From: Cellulophaga tyrosinoxydans
GTDB lineage: Bacteria > Bacteroidota > Bacteroidia > Flavobacteriales > Flavobacteriaceae
Direction: 5' to 3'
DNA: 64,000 bases
Assembly (NCBI RefSeq): GCF_900176415.1
Contig: NZ_FWXO01000001.1
Coordinates: 1,112,053 to 1,176,052 of the forward strand
Shown: positions 54,273-63,694 of the stretch, piece by piece
How the letters are laid out: every line of letters begins with the position of its first letter
Position numbering within the stretch: position 1 is the stretch's first letter
Translations under genes and position numbers: made by a program
Notes under the pieces: generated by a model
Told to the model about the DNA's origin: nothing
The model's input: the letters and a program-made list of their open reading frames with translations, nothing else
Databases searched by the model: none

Positions 54273-55427
54273 ATGAAGGAAAAAAATATAAAATTTAATA
54301 CAAGGGTAATTCACGGAGGTCAAGAGCCCGATAAAGCCTATGGTGCGGTAATGCCTCCCATTTACCAAACATCCACATATGCGCAATCTACACCAGGTGG
54401 TCATCATGGATATGAATATTCAAGAACGGCCAATCCTACTAGAACAGCTCTTGAAAATGCCTTAGCAAGTATAGAAAACGGAAATTTTGGATTGGCATTT
54501 GGGAGTGGCTTAGCGGCTATGGATGCGGTATTAAAATTACTAAACCCTGGCGATGAGGTTGTCTCTACCAACGATCTTTATGGTGGAAGCTATCGGTTAT
54601 TTAAAGAAATATTTGAAAAATATGGTATTGTATTCCACTTTGTAGGCATGCAAAATCCTGACGAAGTTGAAAAATATATAAATGCTAAAACCAAACTTAT
54701 TTGGGTCGAGACACCTACCAACCCCATGATGAATATTATTGACATTAAGTCAATAGCAGCATTAGCAAAAAAGTATCATGTGTTATTAGCAGTGGATAAC
54801 ACCTTTGCGAGTCCTTATTTACAGCAACCGTTGGATTTAGGAGCAGATATTGTTATGCATTCTGCTACTAAATATATTGGCGGACATAGCGATGTGGTTT
54901 TGGGAGCTCTGGTAGTAAAGGATGAAAAACTAGCCCGTGAACTCTATTTTATTCAAAATGCAAGTGGCGCAATTTGTGGTCCTATGGATAGTTTTTTAGT
55001 TTTAAGAGGAATTAAAACGTTACATGTAAGAATGCAGCGTCATTGTGAAAACGGTGAGGCCATAGCGCATTTTTTGGCAAAACATCCGAAAATAGAAAAA
55101 GTATATTGGCCTGGTTTTAATACACATCCAAATCATAAGGTTGTGAAAGAACAAATGAATGGATTTGGTGGCATGTTGTCTTTTATACCAAAAGGTAGTA
55201 CTTATAATGATGCTATAAAAATAATTGAAAAGCTTAAAATATTCACCTTAGCAGAGTCGTTAGGCGGTGTAGAAAGTTTGGTTGGCCATCCAGCCAGTAT
55301 GACGCATGCTAGCATACCAAAAGAGGAGCGAGAAAAAGTTGGCGTTGTAGATGCGCTTATACGTTTAAGTGTTGGTATTGAGGATGTAAATGACCTTATA
55401 GAGGATTTGGAAAATGCTTTGAATTAA
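54273..55427 (+). CDS. metB: Cystathionine gamma-synthase/lyase (PLP)
   Basis: 384 residues, cystathionine-metabolism PLP enzyme. The cofactor lysine is Lys200 in HSATKYIGGHSDVVLG. RVIHGGQEPDKAYGAVMPPI and YEYSRTANPTRTALENALAS are typical. It either joins O-acyl-homoserine to cysteine (methionine synthesis) or cleaves cystathionine (transsulfuration); sequence alone does not separate them. Cytoplasmic. Monocistronic, divergent from a DUF3298-type gene 63 bp away. Confidence 0.92.
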   Translation: MKEKNIKFNTRVIHGGQEPDKAYGAVMPPIYQTSTYAQSTPGGHHGYEYSRTANPTRTALENALASIENGNFGLAFGSGLAAMDAVLKLLNPGDEVVSTNDLYGGSYRLFKEIFEKYGIVFHFVGMQNPDEVEKYINAKTKLIWVETPTNPMMNIIDIKSIAALAKKYHVLLAVDNTFASPYLQQPLDLGADIVMHSATKYIGGHSDVVLGALVVKDEKLARELYFIQNASGAICGPMDSFLVLRGIKTLHVRMQRHCENGEAIAHFLAKHPKIEKVYWPGFNTHPNHKVVKEQMNGFGGMLSFIPKGSTYNDAIKIIEKLKIFTLAESLGGVESLVGHPASMTHASIPKEEREKVGVVDALIRLSVGIEDVNDLIEDLENALN

Positions 55428-55476
55428 TTATTTATTAAATTTTTAAAAAAAGTAGGATATAATTATGATAATAGTA

Positions 55477-55484
55477 TAATTTTG
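55477..55484 (+). promoter_or_regulatory. TAnnTTTG -7 element upstream of gdhA
   Basis: TAATTTTG is an exact match to the -7 consensus, 72 bp before the start. No -33 TTG is seen at the right distance. Confidence 0.35.
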
Positions 55485-55534
55485 CCGTTATATTTTATAT
55501 TCAATAATTACGCCCTTAAAGAAGGCTATTTTAA

Positions 55535-56899
<1,365 letters not shown>

Positions 56900-56921
56900 T
56901 AGTACAACCTTTATAAATATA

Positions 56922-56958
56922 AAAAGCGAAGTTTCTGCAAGGAAGCTTCGTTTTTTTT
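56922..56958 (+). terminator. Intrinsic terminator after gdhA
   Basis: Imperfect stem (AAAGCGAAG paired with CTTCGTTT around a 12-nt region) followed by nine or more T. Confidence 0.75.
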
Positions 56959-56981
56959 TTGAATTATTTTTTACGTGAAAT

Positions 56982-57821
56982 TTACTCGACTCTAATTTCT
57001 TTTAAAATAACACGTTTTTCAGTACCATCTATAACACCATCTTTACTTGAAATTTCTAAAGGATAATATTTATCTAAAACTTCACTTAAATTGGTTGTTG
57101 GATGATATTTACATTTAATTTGCTCAGTTACATATAATATTTCTTCAGAAATTGGTTCCAAAATATCTTTATATTTAGTTTTCAAATCTGGGGAAATATC
57201 TAGCTCCATAAATTCTAATTTTTTAAAGTAATCCTCACTTCTGGTAATAATTACTTTAAAACAATCATAACCCAAAATGTTCTTTCGGATATTTCTGTAT
57301 TCATGAATTTGAATATTTTTATTGCTTTGTTTAATTGAAATTGAAAATTTAAAAGTATTTAAAGTCATAATGGAATCTTCCAAAGTATAATGGGTTAATT
57401 TTCCATTAGATCTATTTATTACTTCTATTTCATTTGATGGTTCTAGAATTGAATTTTGTTCTTGATATTTAATAATAGAATCTTCAAAAACATAGATGTG
57501 TTTTCTTAGCTGGCTGAAAGTTTTTCTGGGGTCAATGGCTAAATCTATATAAGGTATAAAATTAGTTTCTAAGTTATGATTTATAGCAGCAGAATCTATC
57601 ACAACACCATTCTTTTGGTATAAATTAAATGTTAGATCTCTAAACATATTTATAAATACTGGTTTTTTTTGCTGTAATGAAGAATCTAATTTATGTTCAT
57701 TTACAACAACTATTTGTTCCGTAAAAACCATTTTTCCTTTCTTAGGGGTAATAGCTATGTTCTGAGCAGAGACTATAATAGCAAACAAGTTAAATTGTAA
57801 GATTAAGAATATTATTTTCAT
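56982..57821 (-). CDS. Secreted GLPGLI-like protein
   Basis: 279 residues with a signal peptide (MKIIFLILQFNLFAIIVSAQ). The body resembles GLPGLI/DUF4412-type proteins: a middle strand segment SNEIEVINRSNGKLTHYTLE and the motif KNILGYDCFKVIITRSEDYF, equivalent to the ILGYxCxKAxI motif of that group. It has no Lys-Glu-rich lipobox. Role unknown. It lies downstream of the putative immunity gene but beyond a terminator, so probably a separate unit. Confidence 0.78.
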   Translation of the reverse strand: MKIIFLILQFNLFAIIVSAQNIAITPKKGKMVFTEQIVVVNEHKLDSSLQQKKPVFINMFRDLTFNLYQKNGVVIDSAAINHNLETNFIPYIDLAIDPRKTFSQLRKHIYVFEDSIIKYQEQNSILEPSNEIEVINRSNGKLTHYTLEDSIMTLNTFKFSISIKQSNKNIQIHEYRNIRKNILGYDCFKVIITRSEDYFKKLEFMELDISPDLKTKYKDILEPISEEILYVTEQIKCKYHPTTNLSEVLDKYYPLEISSKDGVIDGTEKRVILKEIRVE

Positions 57822-57834
57822 ATTTATAAAATTT

Positions 57835-57860
57835 AAAGCCAGATTTTATAATCTGGCTTT
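57835..57860 (-). terminator. Terminator-like hairpin after the immunity candidate
   Basis: Eleven-base-pair stem (57835-57845 with 57850-57860) and a 4-nt loop. On the minus strand a T run follows in AAATTTTATAA. It separates the toxin/immunity pair from the downstream gene. Confidence 0.5.
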
Positions 57861-57902
57861 TCAAAAGTTATTTATTATTGGAACTCAGCATATAAGAAAA
57901 TC

Positions 57903-58268
57903 TTAATTACGATTAATTTCCTTACTAAAGCGAGCTATCCAACCATCTTCATGAAAAATTTCCGACTTTAGCATTTCACTTATTTCGACTAAGTTTATTT
58001 GTTCACCATTTTCTTCGTAAACAATTTTAAATTTTTCATTTTCTTCGAATATTTTAAGGAAATTGAATAACGCTCCATGTAGTCTATCAAATATAATACT
58101 ATCAAATTCTTTTTTTCCTTCTAAGGTAATATTATTAAATAAGTTTTTGTATCCTTCAGTATTTTTAAAAGTGGCTATCGAATTATTTATTAATTCATAA
58201 CTTGAATCAAAAACATTGGTTATTAAAATTTCGCCAAATTCATCTAGAATTTCTTTATTGTTTTTCAT
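57903..58268 (-). CDS. Small acidic protein, candidate immunity protein
   Basis: 121 residues, strongly acidic with no signal peptide or membrane segment. Features are NKEILDEFGEILITNVFDSS, NITLEGKKEFDSIIFDRLHG and NEKFKIVYEENGEQINLVEI. I recognise no family. The start lies 5 bp after the stop of the GGHH-domain lipoprotein, so the two are cotranscribed and translationally close. Small acidic cytoplasmic partners located immediately downstream of polymorphic toxins are usually immunity proteins; the assignment here is inference from position and size. Confidence 0.72.
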   Translation of the reverse strand: MKNNKEILDEFGEILITNVFDSSYELINNSIATFKNTEGYKNLFNNITLEGKKEFDSIIFDRLHGALFNFLKIFEENEKFKIVYEENGEQINLVEISEMLKSEIFHEDGWIARFSKEINRN

Positions 58269-58273
58269 TATTT

Positions 58274-60259
58274 TTAATTTTTACCAACCCATGGAATATG
58301 AGGAATTAATTTTACATCTTGCGTTTTCAAATCTTGTAATGCCTTTATGACCCAACCTTCAGCAATAACTTTTGGAATGCCAGCTCTAACCATTGCTTCT
58401 ATCTCAATTTCTGCCATTTTTTCCAAAGATAAACGTTCTCCTGTTCTTCCAAATTCTTTGTAAAGACTTATTTGGTATCCAGTTATCTTATCATGTACAA
58501 TTGGTGCAATTTTATTTGGATTTGCACTTTTCCAGACTTCTTGCAACTTATTTGCCGAGACACTAAATGCGTTTCTAAAGTTATAAAATTTATCTAATTC
58601 AAATGCTATTTTTGCTAAAGGATGATGTCCACCAACATTTCTAAACGTACCTGTGCCGTCTAAGGAGTATTTAGCTGTACTGGATAATGAATTAATTATA
58701 CCATCCACTTTAGAAGAGGTAACAGAAATTATTTTTAGGTAGTCAGCAACAGCTTTTATAGTAATATTACCACCTGTTTTGGCAAACAAATAGGCACTAC
58801 TACTTGAGCCTGGAGAAACAAGGGACATTACATCTAGTAAGCTAATACTTAAATCTCCTAAAGTATCTAAAAAGTCTTGATTAGCTGGTTCAATTATTAA
58901 TTCTAGATTACGACTTCGTATCTTAAACATTTCAGATAAAATACTATGGTCAATATCATCAGGAATTGAAATACCTGATTTCTTCAAAATAGAAGCTATT
59001 AATTGTCCTTGTTGTTTTTTACCGTCTTCAAAGTAATTATAAAAAATACTAGTAGTCAAAAAAAGATTGTAATATCCATCTAAAGCACCTATGAAGATAC
59101 TTGCTGTTAGGTCAACAGGAGCATCAAAAACCATATCTCCACCACAATCAGGAAAGCATTGTGCATTGTTATAACTTGCGCCATCTAATAAAATATTAAT
59201 AGCTAAATTTATGTTATTATTTAAAAGTGCCTTCGCTAAGGTCTTTTCTTTGAGTGTCCCATTTTTTAAAACATTAATTGTTTCATTAGCAAACTCCCTA
59301 CCTTCAGGGGTGTTGTTTTGAGTTATAAAATTGGATAATTGAAAGCCTAATACGGGGTCTTCTTCTAAAGCTTCAGTGAGCCAATTATGTTGATCACGAG
59401 TCAAATCTATATGTTCTGTGATATAATCTAATGAGGTGGTAAAATTTTTTGGTAAGCTGGGAGTCATAACAAATGAAGTTGAGCTAGAAGCTCCAGATGT
59501 ATCACTTGTAAGTATATTTTGTCCTCCTGCTCCGGAGCCCCAAAAAGGATTACTAATAAACCCTCCGGAATTTTCCCCTCCATCAAATAAAGAATAACAA
59601 AAAGTTCGTGTTACTGCGTATGCATGTCCTTCAGCATGACAAGAAGATCCAGCGGGATGCGTTCCTTTATCACCCCAATCGCAATTGTAAATTTTATATG
59701 AAATGCAAGTTTCCCCGTTTTTAGTTAAAGAATTACTTAACAATTCGTCAATGTTATAGATTTCTCTAGAGAAAACTAAACCATCCATAAAAAAACTACC
59801 TCCATGGGTATTTTTATGAATTTTTTCGACTAAATATGAATTTATATATGATCGTTTAATAGTATCTTTTTGGTGTTCTAAAATTAAATTCTCGAATCTG
59901 CCATTAGATGCAACACCTATTTCAGAAATAGGTATTGTTATGGTTTTGTATTCTCCGTTTATGGTCTGGACGGCATTTTCGTAATCCAATTCATAAACAA
60001 TATTATTTCCATTTTTATCCTTTATGGAAGCTTTTTTGTTAGAATCTGTTTTTTCTGTGATATTTAGAACTGTTAAGATATTAGACTTTGATAAGTAGTT
60101 TTCTATTGTATCATTGCTAATACTTTCGACTTGAATGCCAGTGCCTTGATTATTAAAATATTCTTTTTCATCGATACTAAAGATATTTTCTTTCTGACAG
60201 CCAATAAAAATAAATAGTAAAATAAGAGTAGCTAGTTTAAAATAATGGTTAGTTTTCAT
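58274..60259 (-). CDS. Lipoprotein with C-terminal GGHH nuclease-toxin-like domain
   Basis: 661 residues. Lipoprotein signal LATLILLFIFIGCQKENIFS: Cys then Gln-Lys-Glu, similar to surface-export lipoproteins. A long central region (about 30-530) has a Cys-rich patch (CISYKIYNCDWGDKGTHPAG), a Gly/Ser-rich segment near 235-265 and a helical part (DYITEHIDLTRDQHNWLTEA). The C-terminal 127 residues start GTGTFRNVGGHHPLAKIAFE (GGHH at 543-546) and end DLKTQDVKLIPHIPWVGKN, as in known HNH/Endo VII-like polymorphic toxins that share GGHHxxxKxAF and a terminal RIPW. The small gene downstream is its candidate immunity partner. It sits behind a poly-G promoter. Confidence 0.82.
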   Translation of the reverse strand: MKTNHYFKLATLILLFIFIGCQKENIFSIDEKEYFNNQGTGIQVESISNDTIENYLSKSNILTVLNITEKTDSNKKASIKDKNGNNIVYELDYENAVQTINGEYKTITIPISEIGVASNGRFENLILEHQKDTIKRSYINSYLVEKIHKNTHGGSFFMDGLVFSREIYNIDELLSNSLTKNGETCISYKIYNCDWGDKGTHPAGSSCHAEGHAYAVTRTFCYSLFDGGENSGGFISNPFWGSGAGGQNILTSDTSGASSSTSFVMTPSLPKNFTTSLDYITEHIDLTRDQHNWLTEALEEDPVLGFQLSNFITQNNTPEGREFANETINVLKNGTLKEKTLAKALLNNNINLAINILLDGASYNNAQCFPDCGGDMVFDAPVDLTASIFIGALDGYYNLFLTTSIFYNYFEDGKKQQGQLIASILKKSGISIPDDIDHSILSEMFKIRSRNLELIIEPANQDFLDTLGDLSISLLDVMSLVSPGSSSSAYLFAKTGGNITIKAVADYLKIISVTSSKVDGIINSLSSTAKYSLDGTGTFRNVGGHHPLAKIAFELDKFYNFRNAFSVSANKLQEVWKSANPNKIAPIVHDKITGYQISLYKEFGRTGERLSLEKMAEIEIEAMVRAGIPKVIAEGWVIKALQDLKTQDVKLIPHIPWVGKN

Positions 60260-60295
60260 ATAATGGATTGTAAGTTATTTCCTTACAATATATTT

Positions 60296-60318
60296 CAAAA
60301 TACCCCCCCCCTAGCAAA
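60296..60318 (-). promoter_or_regulatory. Promoter-like region with poly-G spacer before toxin gene
   Basis: Read leftward: TTTG (60315-60318), a 12-nt spacer made of CTA plus nine G (60303-60311), then TATTTTG (60296-60302), one base short of TAnnTTTG. The start codon follows 36 bp later at 60259. Nine consecutive G/C is exceptional in this AT-rich window. The spacer is shorter than the usual 17-20, which lengthening of the tract could correct. Confidence 0.4.
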
Positions 60319-60430
60319 TAATTATCTTATTAAAACGCTTGTTGTTGGTTAAAAATCGATAAAAGGTTATTTTAACCGTTAAAATACAACTATTTTGAAT
60401 TGAGGGCATTTTTATATTTTTTAACACCAA

Positions 60431-60470
60431 CAACCAACAACCAACAACCAACAACCAACAACCAACAACC
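60431..60470 (+). repeat. Seven-base tandem repeat (CAACCAA)
   Basis: Five perfect copies of CAACCAA plus CAACC, preceded by a degenerate half unit (CACCAA at 60425). It lies 36 bp before the recO start and after a -7 like TATTTTG at 60391, so in the probable 5' leader. A reverse-complement copy, GTTGTTGGTT at 60341-60350, could pair with it. Confidence 0.8.
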
Positions 60471-60506
60471 CAAATCCCTATCTTTACAGCAACCTAAACA
60501 GGCAGC

Positions 60507-61226
60507 ATGCAGGTTACTACCAAAGCAATTGTATTATCGGCGATAAAATATGGAGACACCAGTTTAATTGTAAAGCTTTTTACAGCATCAGACGGGTTAA
60601 AATCGTATTTACTAAAAGGTGTTTTGGCTTCAAAAAAAGGGAAATTAAAAACGGCTTATTTTCAACCTCTAACACAATTAGAAGTAGTTGCATATCATAA
60701 AAATAAAGGTACCTTAGAAAGTATCCGCGAGGCAAAACCCAGTTACCATTACATAAGTTTACATACCAATATTACTAAAAACGCGCTCACCTTTTTTCTA
60801 GCGGAAATGCTGAGTAATAGCATACAAGAGGAAGAGGATAATGAAAATCTTTACGAGTTTTTAGAAGCATCGTTACAATGGTTAGATACGCATGATGAAA
60901 TTTCTAATTTTCATTTGTATTTTTTAATGGTACTAAGCAAGTATTTTGGCTTTTATCCAGACACTTCGGACAACGATGCGCCTTATTTTGATTTGTTAGA
61001 AGGGGCGTTTGTCTATGGCTTATCATTAAACCCAATGATTATGGGCGAAAATTTAAATTTCTTTAAAAGGTTCTTGGGCATAAATTTTGATGCAATAAGT
61101 TCAATAAAGATGAACAAAAAGCAGCGTCAGGAGCTTTTGAAAAGTATTATTCTTTATTATGAATTACATTTGCACGGATTTAGAAAACCTAAATCACTCG
61201 CAATTTTAAATGAAGTTTTTAGCTAG
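60507..61226 (+). CDS. recO: RecO DNA repair protein
   Basis: 239 residues. The N-terminal OB fold begins QVTTKAIVLSAIKYGDTSLI, typical of RecO, with KGVLASKKGKLKTAYFQPLT following. The C-terminal helical domain (about 85-239) lacks the four zinc cysteines, as in many Bacteroidota RecO proteins. It loads RecA with RecR at single-stranded gaps. Its stop lies 1 bp before the TonB-dependent receptor start, so the two are cotranscribed, an odd pairing. Confidence 0.92.
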   Translation: MQVTTKAIVLSAIKYGDTSLIVKLFTASDGLKSYLLKGVLASKKGKLKTAYFQPLTQLEVVAYHKNKGTLESIREAKPSYHYISLHTNITKNALTFFLAEMLSNSIQEEEDNENLYEFLEASLQWLDTHDEISNFHLYFLMVLSKYFGFYPDTSDNDAPYFDLLEGAFVYGLSLNPMIMGENLNFFKRFLGINFDAISSIKMNKKQRQELLKSIILYYELHLHGFRKPKSLAILNEVFS

Positions 61227-61227
61227 C

Positions 61228-63639
61228 ATGAACAAGGTTGTACTGCTGTTTTTTTTATTTATTTCTCTTTCTATTGGTGCTCAAGAAATTACAGTATTAG
61301 ATGCTGATTCTAATGAGCCCATTATGAATGTTGCTGTATTTAATACGGATAAAAGCACAACAGCTATATCCGATTTTGATGGAAAGTGTGATCTTTCTTT
61401 ATTTGATAAAAATGAACGGATAACCTTTAAGCATTTAGGATACGAAATTTATAAAACAACCACAGGCCAAATACTAAAACGGAATCGTAAGGTTTATTTA
61501 ATTGCTAATTCGCAGCAGTTAGATGAAGTGGTTATGTCTATTTCTAAATGGGAGCAACAAAAAAAGGACATTCCACAAAAAATTATTTCTATCGACGCTA
61601 AGTCCATTGCGTTTACAAATCCGCAAACATCTGCTGATTTACTTCAGAATTCAGGAAAAGTATTTGTTCAAAAAAGCCAGTTAGGGGGTGGAAGCCCTAT
61701 GATAAGAGGATTTTCAACAAACCGACTTTTATTATCTGTAGATGGTGTACGAATGAACAATGCTATTTTTAGAGGAGGGAACATTCAGAATATTATTTCA
61801 ATAGATCCCTATACGATTAAAAATACAGAAGTTGTTTTTGGTCCAGGTTCCGTAATTTATGGTAGTGATGCTATTGGTGGTGTTATAAACTTTTTTACAA
61901 AAAAGGCGGAATTTTCTACAACAGATAGTCTTGCTGTTATGGGGAATGCTAATTATAGGTACAGTACAGCAAACTCTGAAAACACTGGCCATTTTGATAT
62001 TAATTTAGGCTTAAAAAAGTGGGCATTTTTAACCAGTGTAACGTACAATGATTTTGGGGATTTAAAAATGGGAAAACACGGTCCAGATTCTTATTTGCGA
62101 AAAAATTATGTACAGACAATAAATGGTGAAGATGTATTAGTACCAAACGCAAATGATCGCCTACAAGTGCCAACAGGTTACAACCAAATAAATGTATTAC
62201 AAAAAATTGCTTTTAAACCTAATACAGATTGGAACTTAAATTGGAGTAATTACTATTCAGAAACTTCAGATTATTCGCGTTACGATCGCTTAATTAGACC
62301 TAATGGTTCTGGTGACGGTTTGCGCTCGGCAGAATGGTATTATGGGCCACAAAAATGGTTTATGAGTAATCTTCAATTTAGTAAAAATGGCAAAGGACGT
62401 TTTTATGATGGATTAAAAATTACTACAGCATACCAACATTTTGAAGAGAGTAGAGTGGATCGTGGTTTTCAAAATGTAACTAGGTATACAACGCTAGAGA
62501 AAGTGGATGCCCTTTCATCTAATATAGATTTTGAGAATAAACGTATTGGAGATTTACAGCTGTATTACGGTACGGAGTATGTCTATAACAAAGTACATTC
62601 TTTCGGGCATCAAAAAAATATTGAAACTAATGAAATTGCTGAAACAGCCAGTAGATATCCGGATGGTTCTACCTGGCAAACTTTAGCAGGATATTTGAAT
62701 ACAGAATACAAGGCAAAGCCAAATCTTTCTCTTTTATCAGGTATTCGTTATAGCCATGTTTGGGTGAATGCTGAATTTGATACTAATTTTTATCAATTTC
62801 CTTTTGATAATGCCGATTTGAGTACTGGAGCATTAACTGGGAGTATAGGTCTAAGTTGGTTTCCTAAAGCTAATTTGCAAATAACGGCAAATACCTCTAC
62901 CGGATTTAGAGCTCCAAATATAGATGATGTGGGAAAAATATTCGATTCTGAACCTGGATCTGTTGTAGTTCCAAACCCAGATCTTGAACCAGAGTATGCC
63001 TATAATGTGGAGTTAGGAGTGCAAAAAAACATTAAGGATAAAGTTATGCTGAAAGGCACAACTTTTTATACCTATTTGGTAGATGCTTTAGTGCGAAGAG
63101 ATTTTGAGTTCAATGGCATGACCGAAATAGAATATAACGGAGAACTAAGTAATGTTCAGGCAATACAAAATGCAGCGAAGGCATATGTTTATGGTTTTGA
63201 ATTTGGTATAGATGCGACTATAAATGAAAATATATCCTTAGTTTCAAACTTAACACTTACACAAGGTATTGAGGAAGAGGAAGATGGCACGGATTCTCCT
63301 GGGCGTCATGTGGCGCCAACATTTGGTGATGTCCATGTAATATGGAAAAATCAGCGACTTAAAACCGATTTGTTTTTAAATTATAATGGAGAAGTAAGCT
63401 TTAATGATTTGGCAGTTTCTGAACAAAGCAAGGATTACATATACGCTGCAGATGCCAACGGAAACCCTTATGCACCCTCTTGGTATACTTTAAATTTTAG
63501 GTCGCAATATGTGGTCTCCAATGCTTTGAAGACTTCTGTAAGTCTTGAAAATATTACCAATCAAAGATACCGTAGTTATTCTTCAGGTATTGTAGCTCCA
63601 GGAATAAACCTTATCCTCGCATTAGAATATCAATTTTAA
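61228..63639 (+). CDS. TonB-dependent outer-membrane receptor
   Basis: 803 residues from the ATG at 61228; an upstream frame start at 61210 overlaps recO and is less signal-like. A signal peptide ending SIGAQ is followed by a CarboxypepD_reg-like domain (about 20-100). The plug domain (about 110-230) has GGGSPMIRGFSTNRLLLSVD and GSDAIGGVINFFTKK. A 22-strand barrel ends in LALEYQF with the terminal Phe. It resembles the heme/siderophore group of receptors, but the ligand is not certain. It imports a substrate across the outer membrane using TonB energy. Confidence 0.95.
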   Translation: MNKVVLLFFLFISLSIGAQEITVLDADSNEPIMNVAVFNTDKSTTAISDFDGKCDLSLFDKNERITFKHLGYEIYKTTTGQILKRNRKVYLIANSQQLDEVVMSISKWEQQKKDIPQKIISIDAKSIAFTNPQTSADLLQNSGKVFVQKSQLGGGSPMIRGFSTNRLLLSVDGVRMNNAIFRGGNIQNIISIDPYTIKNTEVVFGPGSVIYGSDAIGGVINFFTKKAEFSTTDSLAVMGNANYRYSTANSENTGHFDINLGLKKWAFLTSVTYNDFGDLKMGKHGPDSYLRKNYVQTINGEDVLVPNANDRLQVPTGYNQINVLQKIAFKPNTDWNLNWSNYYSETSDYSRYDRLIRPNGSGDGLRSAEWYYGPQKWFMSNLQFSKNGKGRFYDGLKITTAYQHFEESRVDRGFQNVTRYTTLEKVDALSSNIDFENKRIGDLQLYYGTEYVYNKVHSFGHQKNIETNEIAETASRYPDGSTWQTLAGYLNTEYKAKPNLSLLSGIRYSHVWVNAEFDTNFYQFPFDNADLSTGALTGSIGLSWFPKANLQITANTSTGFRAPNIDDVGKIFDSEPGSVVVPNPDLEPEYAYNVELGVQKNIKDKVMLKGTTFYTYLVDALVRRDFEFNGMTEIEYNGELSNVQAIQNAAKAYVYGFEFGIDATINENISLVSNLTLTQGIEEEEDGTDSPGRHVAPTFGDVHVIWKNQRLKTDLFLNYNGEVSFNDLAVSEQSKDYIYAADANGNPYAPSWYTLNFRSQYVVSNALKTSVSLENITNQRYRSYSSGIVAPGINLILALEYQF

Positions 63640-63647
63640 CCATAAAA

Positions 63648-63672
63648 AAACCCCAACACTAAGTCAGGGTTT
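63648..63672 (-). terminator. Weak terminator-like hairpin between convergent genes
   Basis: Six-base-pair stem (AAACCC and GGGTTT) with a 13-nt loop. On the minus strand a T run follows. It lies between the receptor and the LEA-like gene. Confidence 0.4.
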
Positions 63673-63694
63673 ATAAATTTATTTAAAGTAAATA

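Noticed and set aside
54210-54407. Extended N-terminus for the DUF3298-type lipoprotein
   Set aside because: It would overlap the divergent metB gene and bury the lipoprotein signal peptide at residue 67; the ATG at 54209 is far better.
60425-60470. Tandem CAACCAA units considered as a CRISPR array
   Set aside because: The units are seven bases, contiguous and without spacers; it is a simple tandem repeat.
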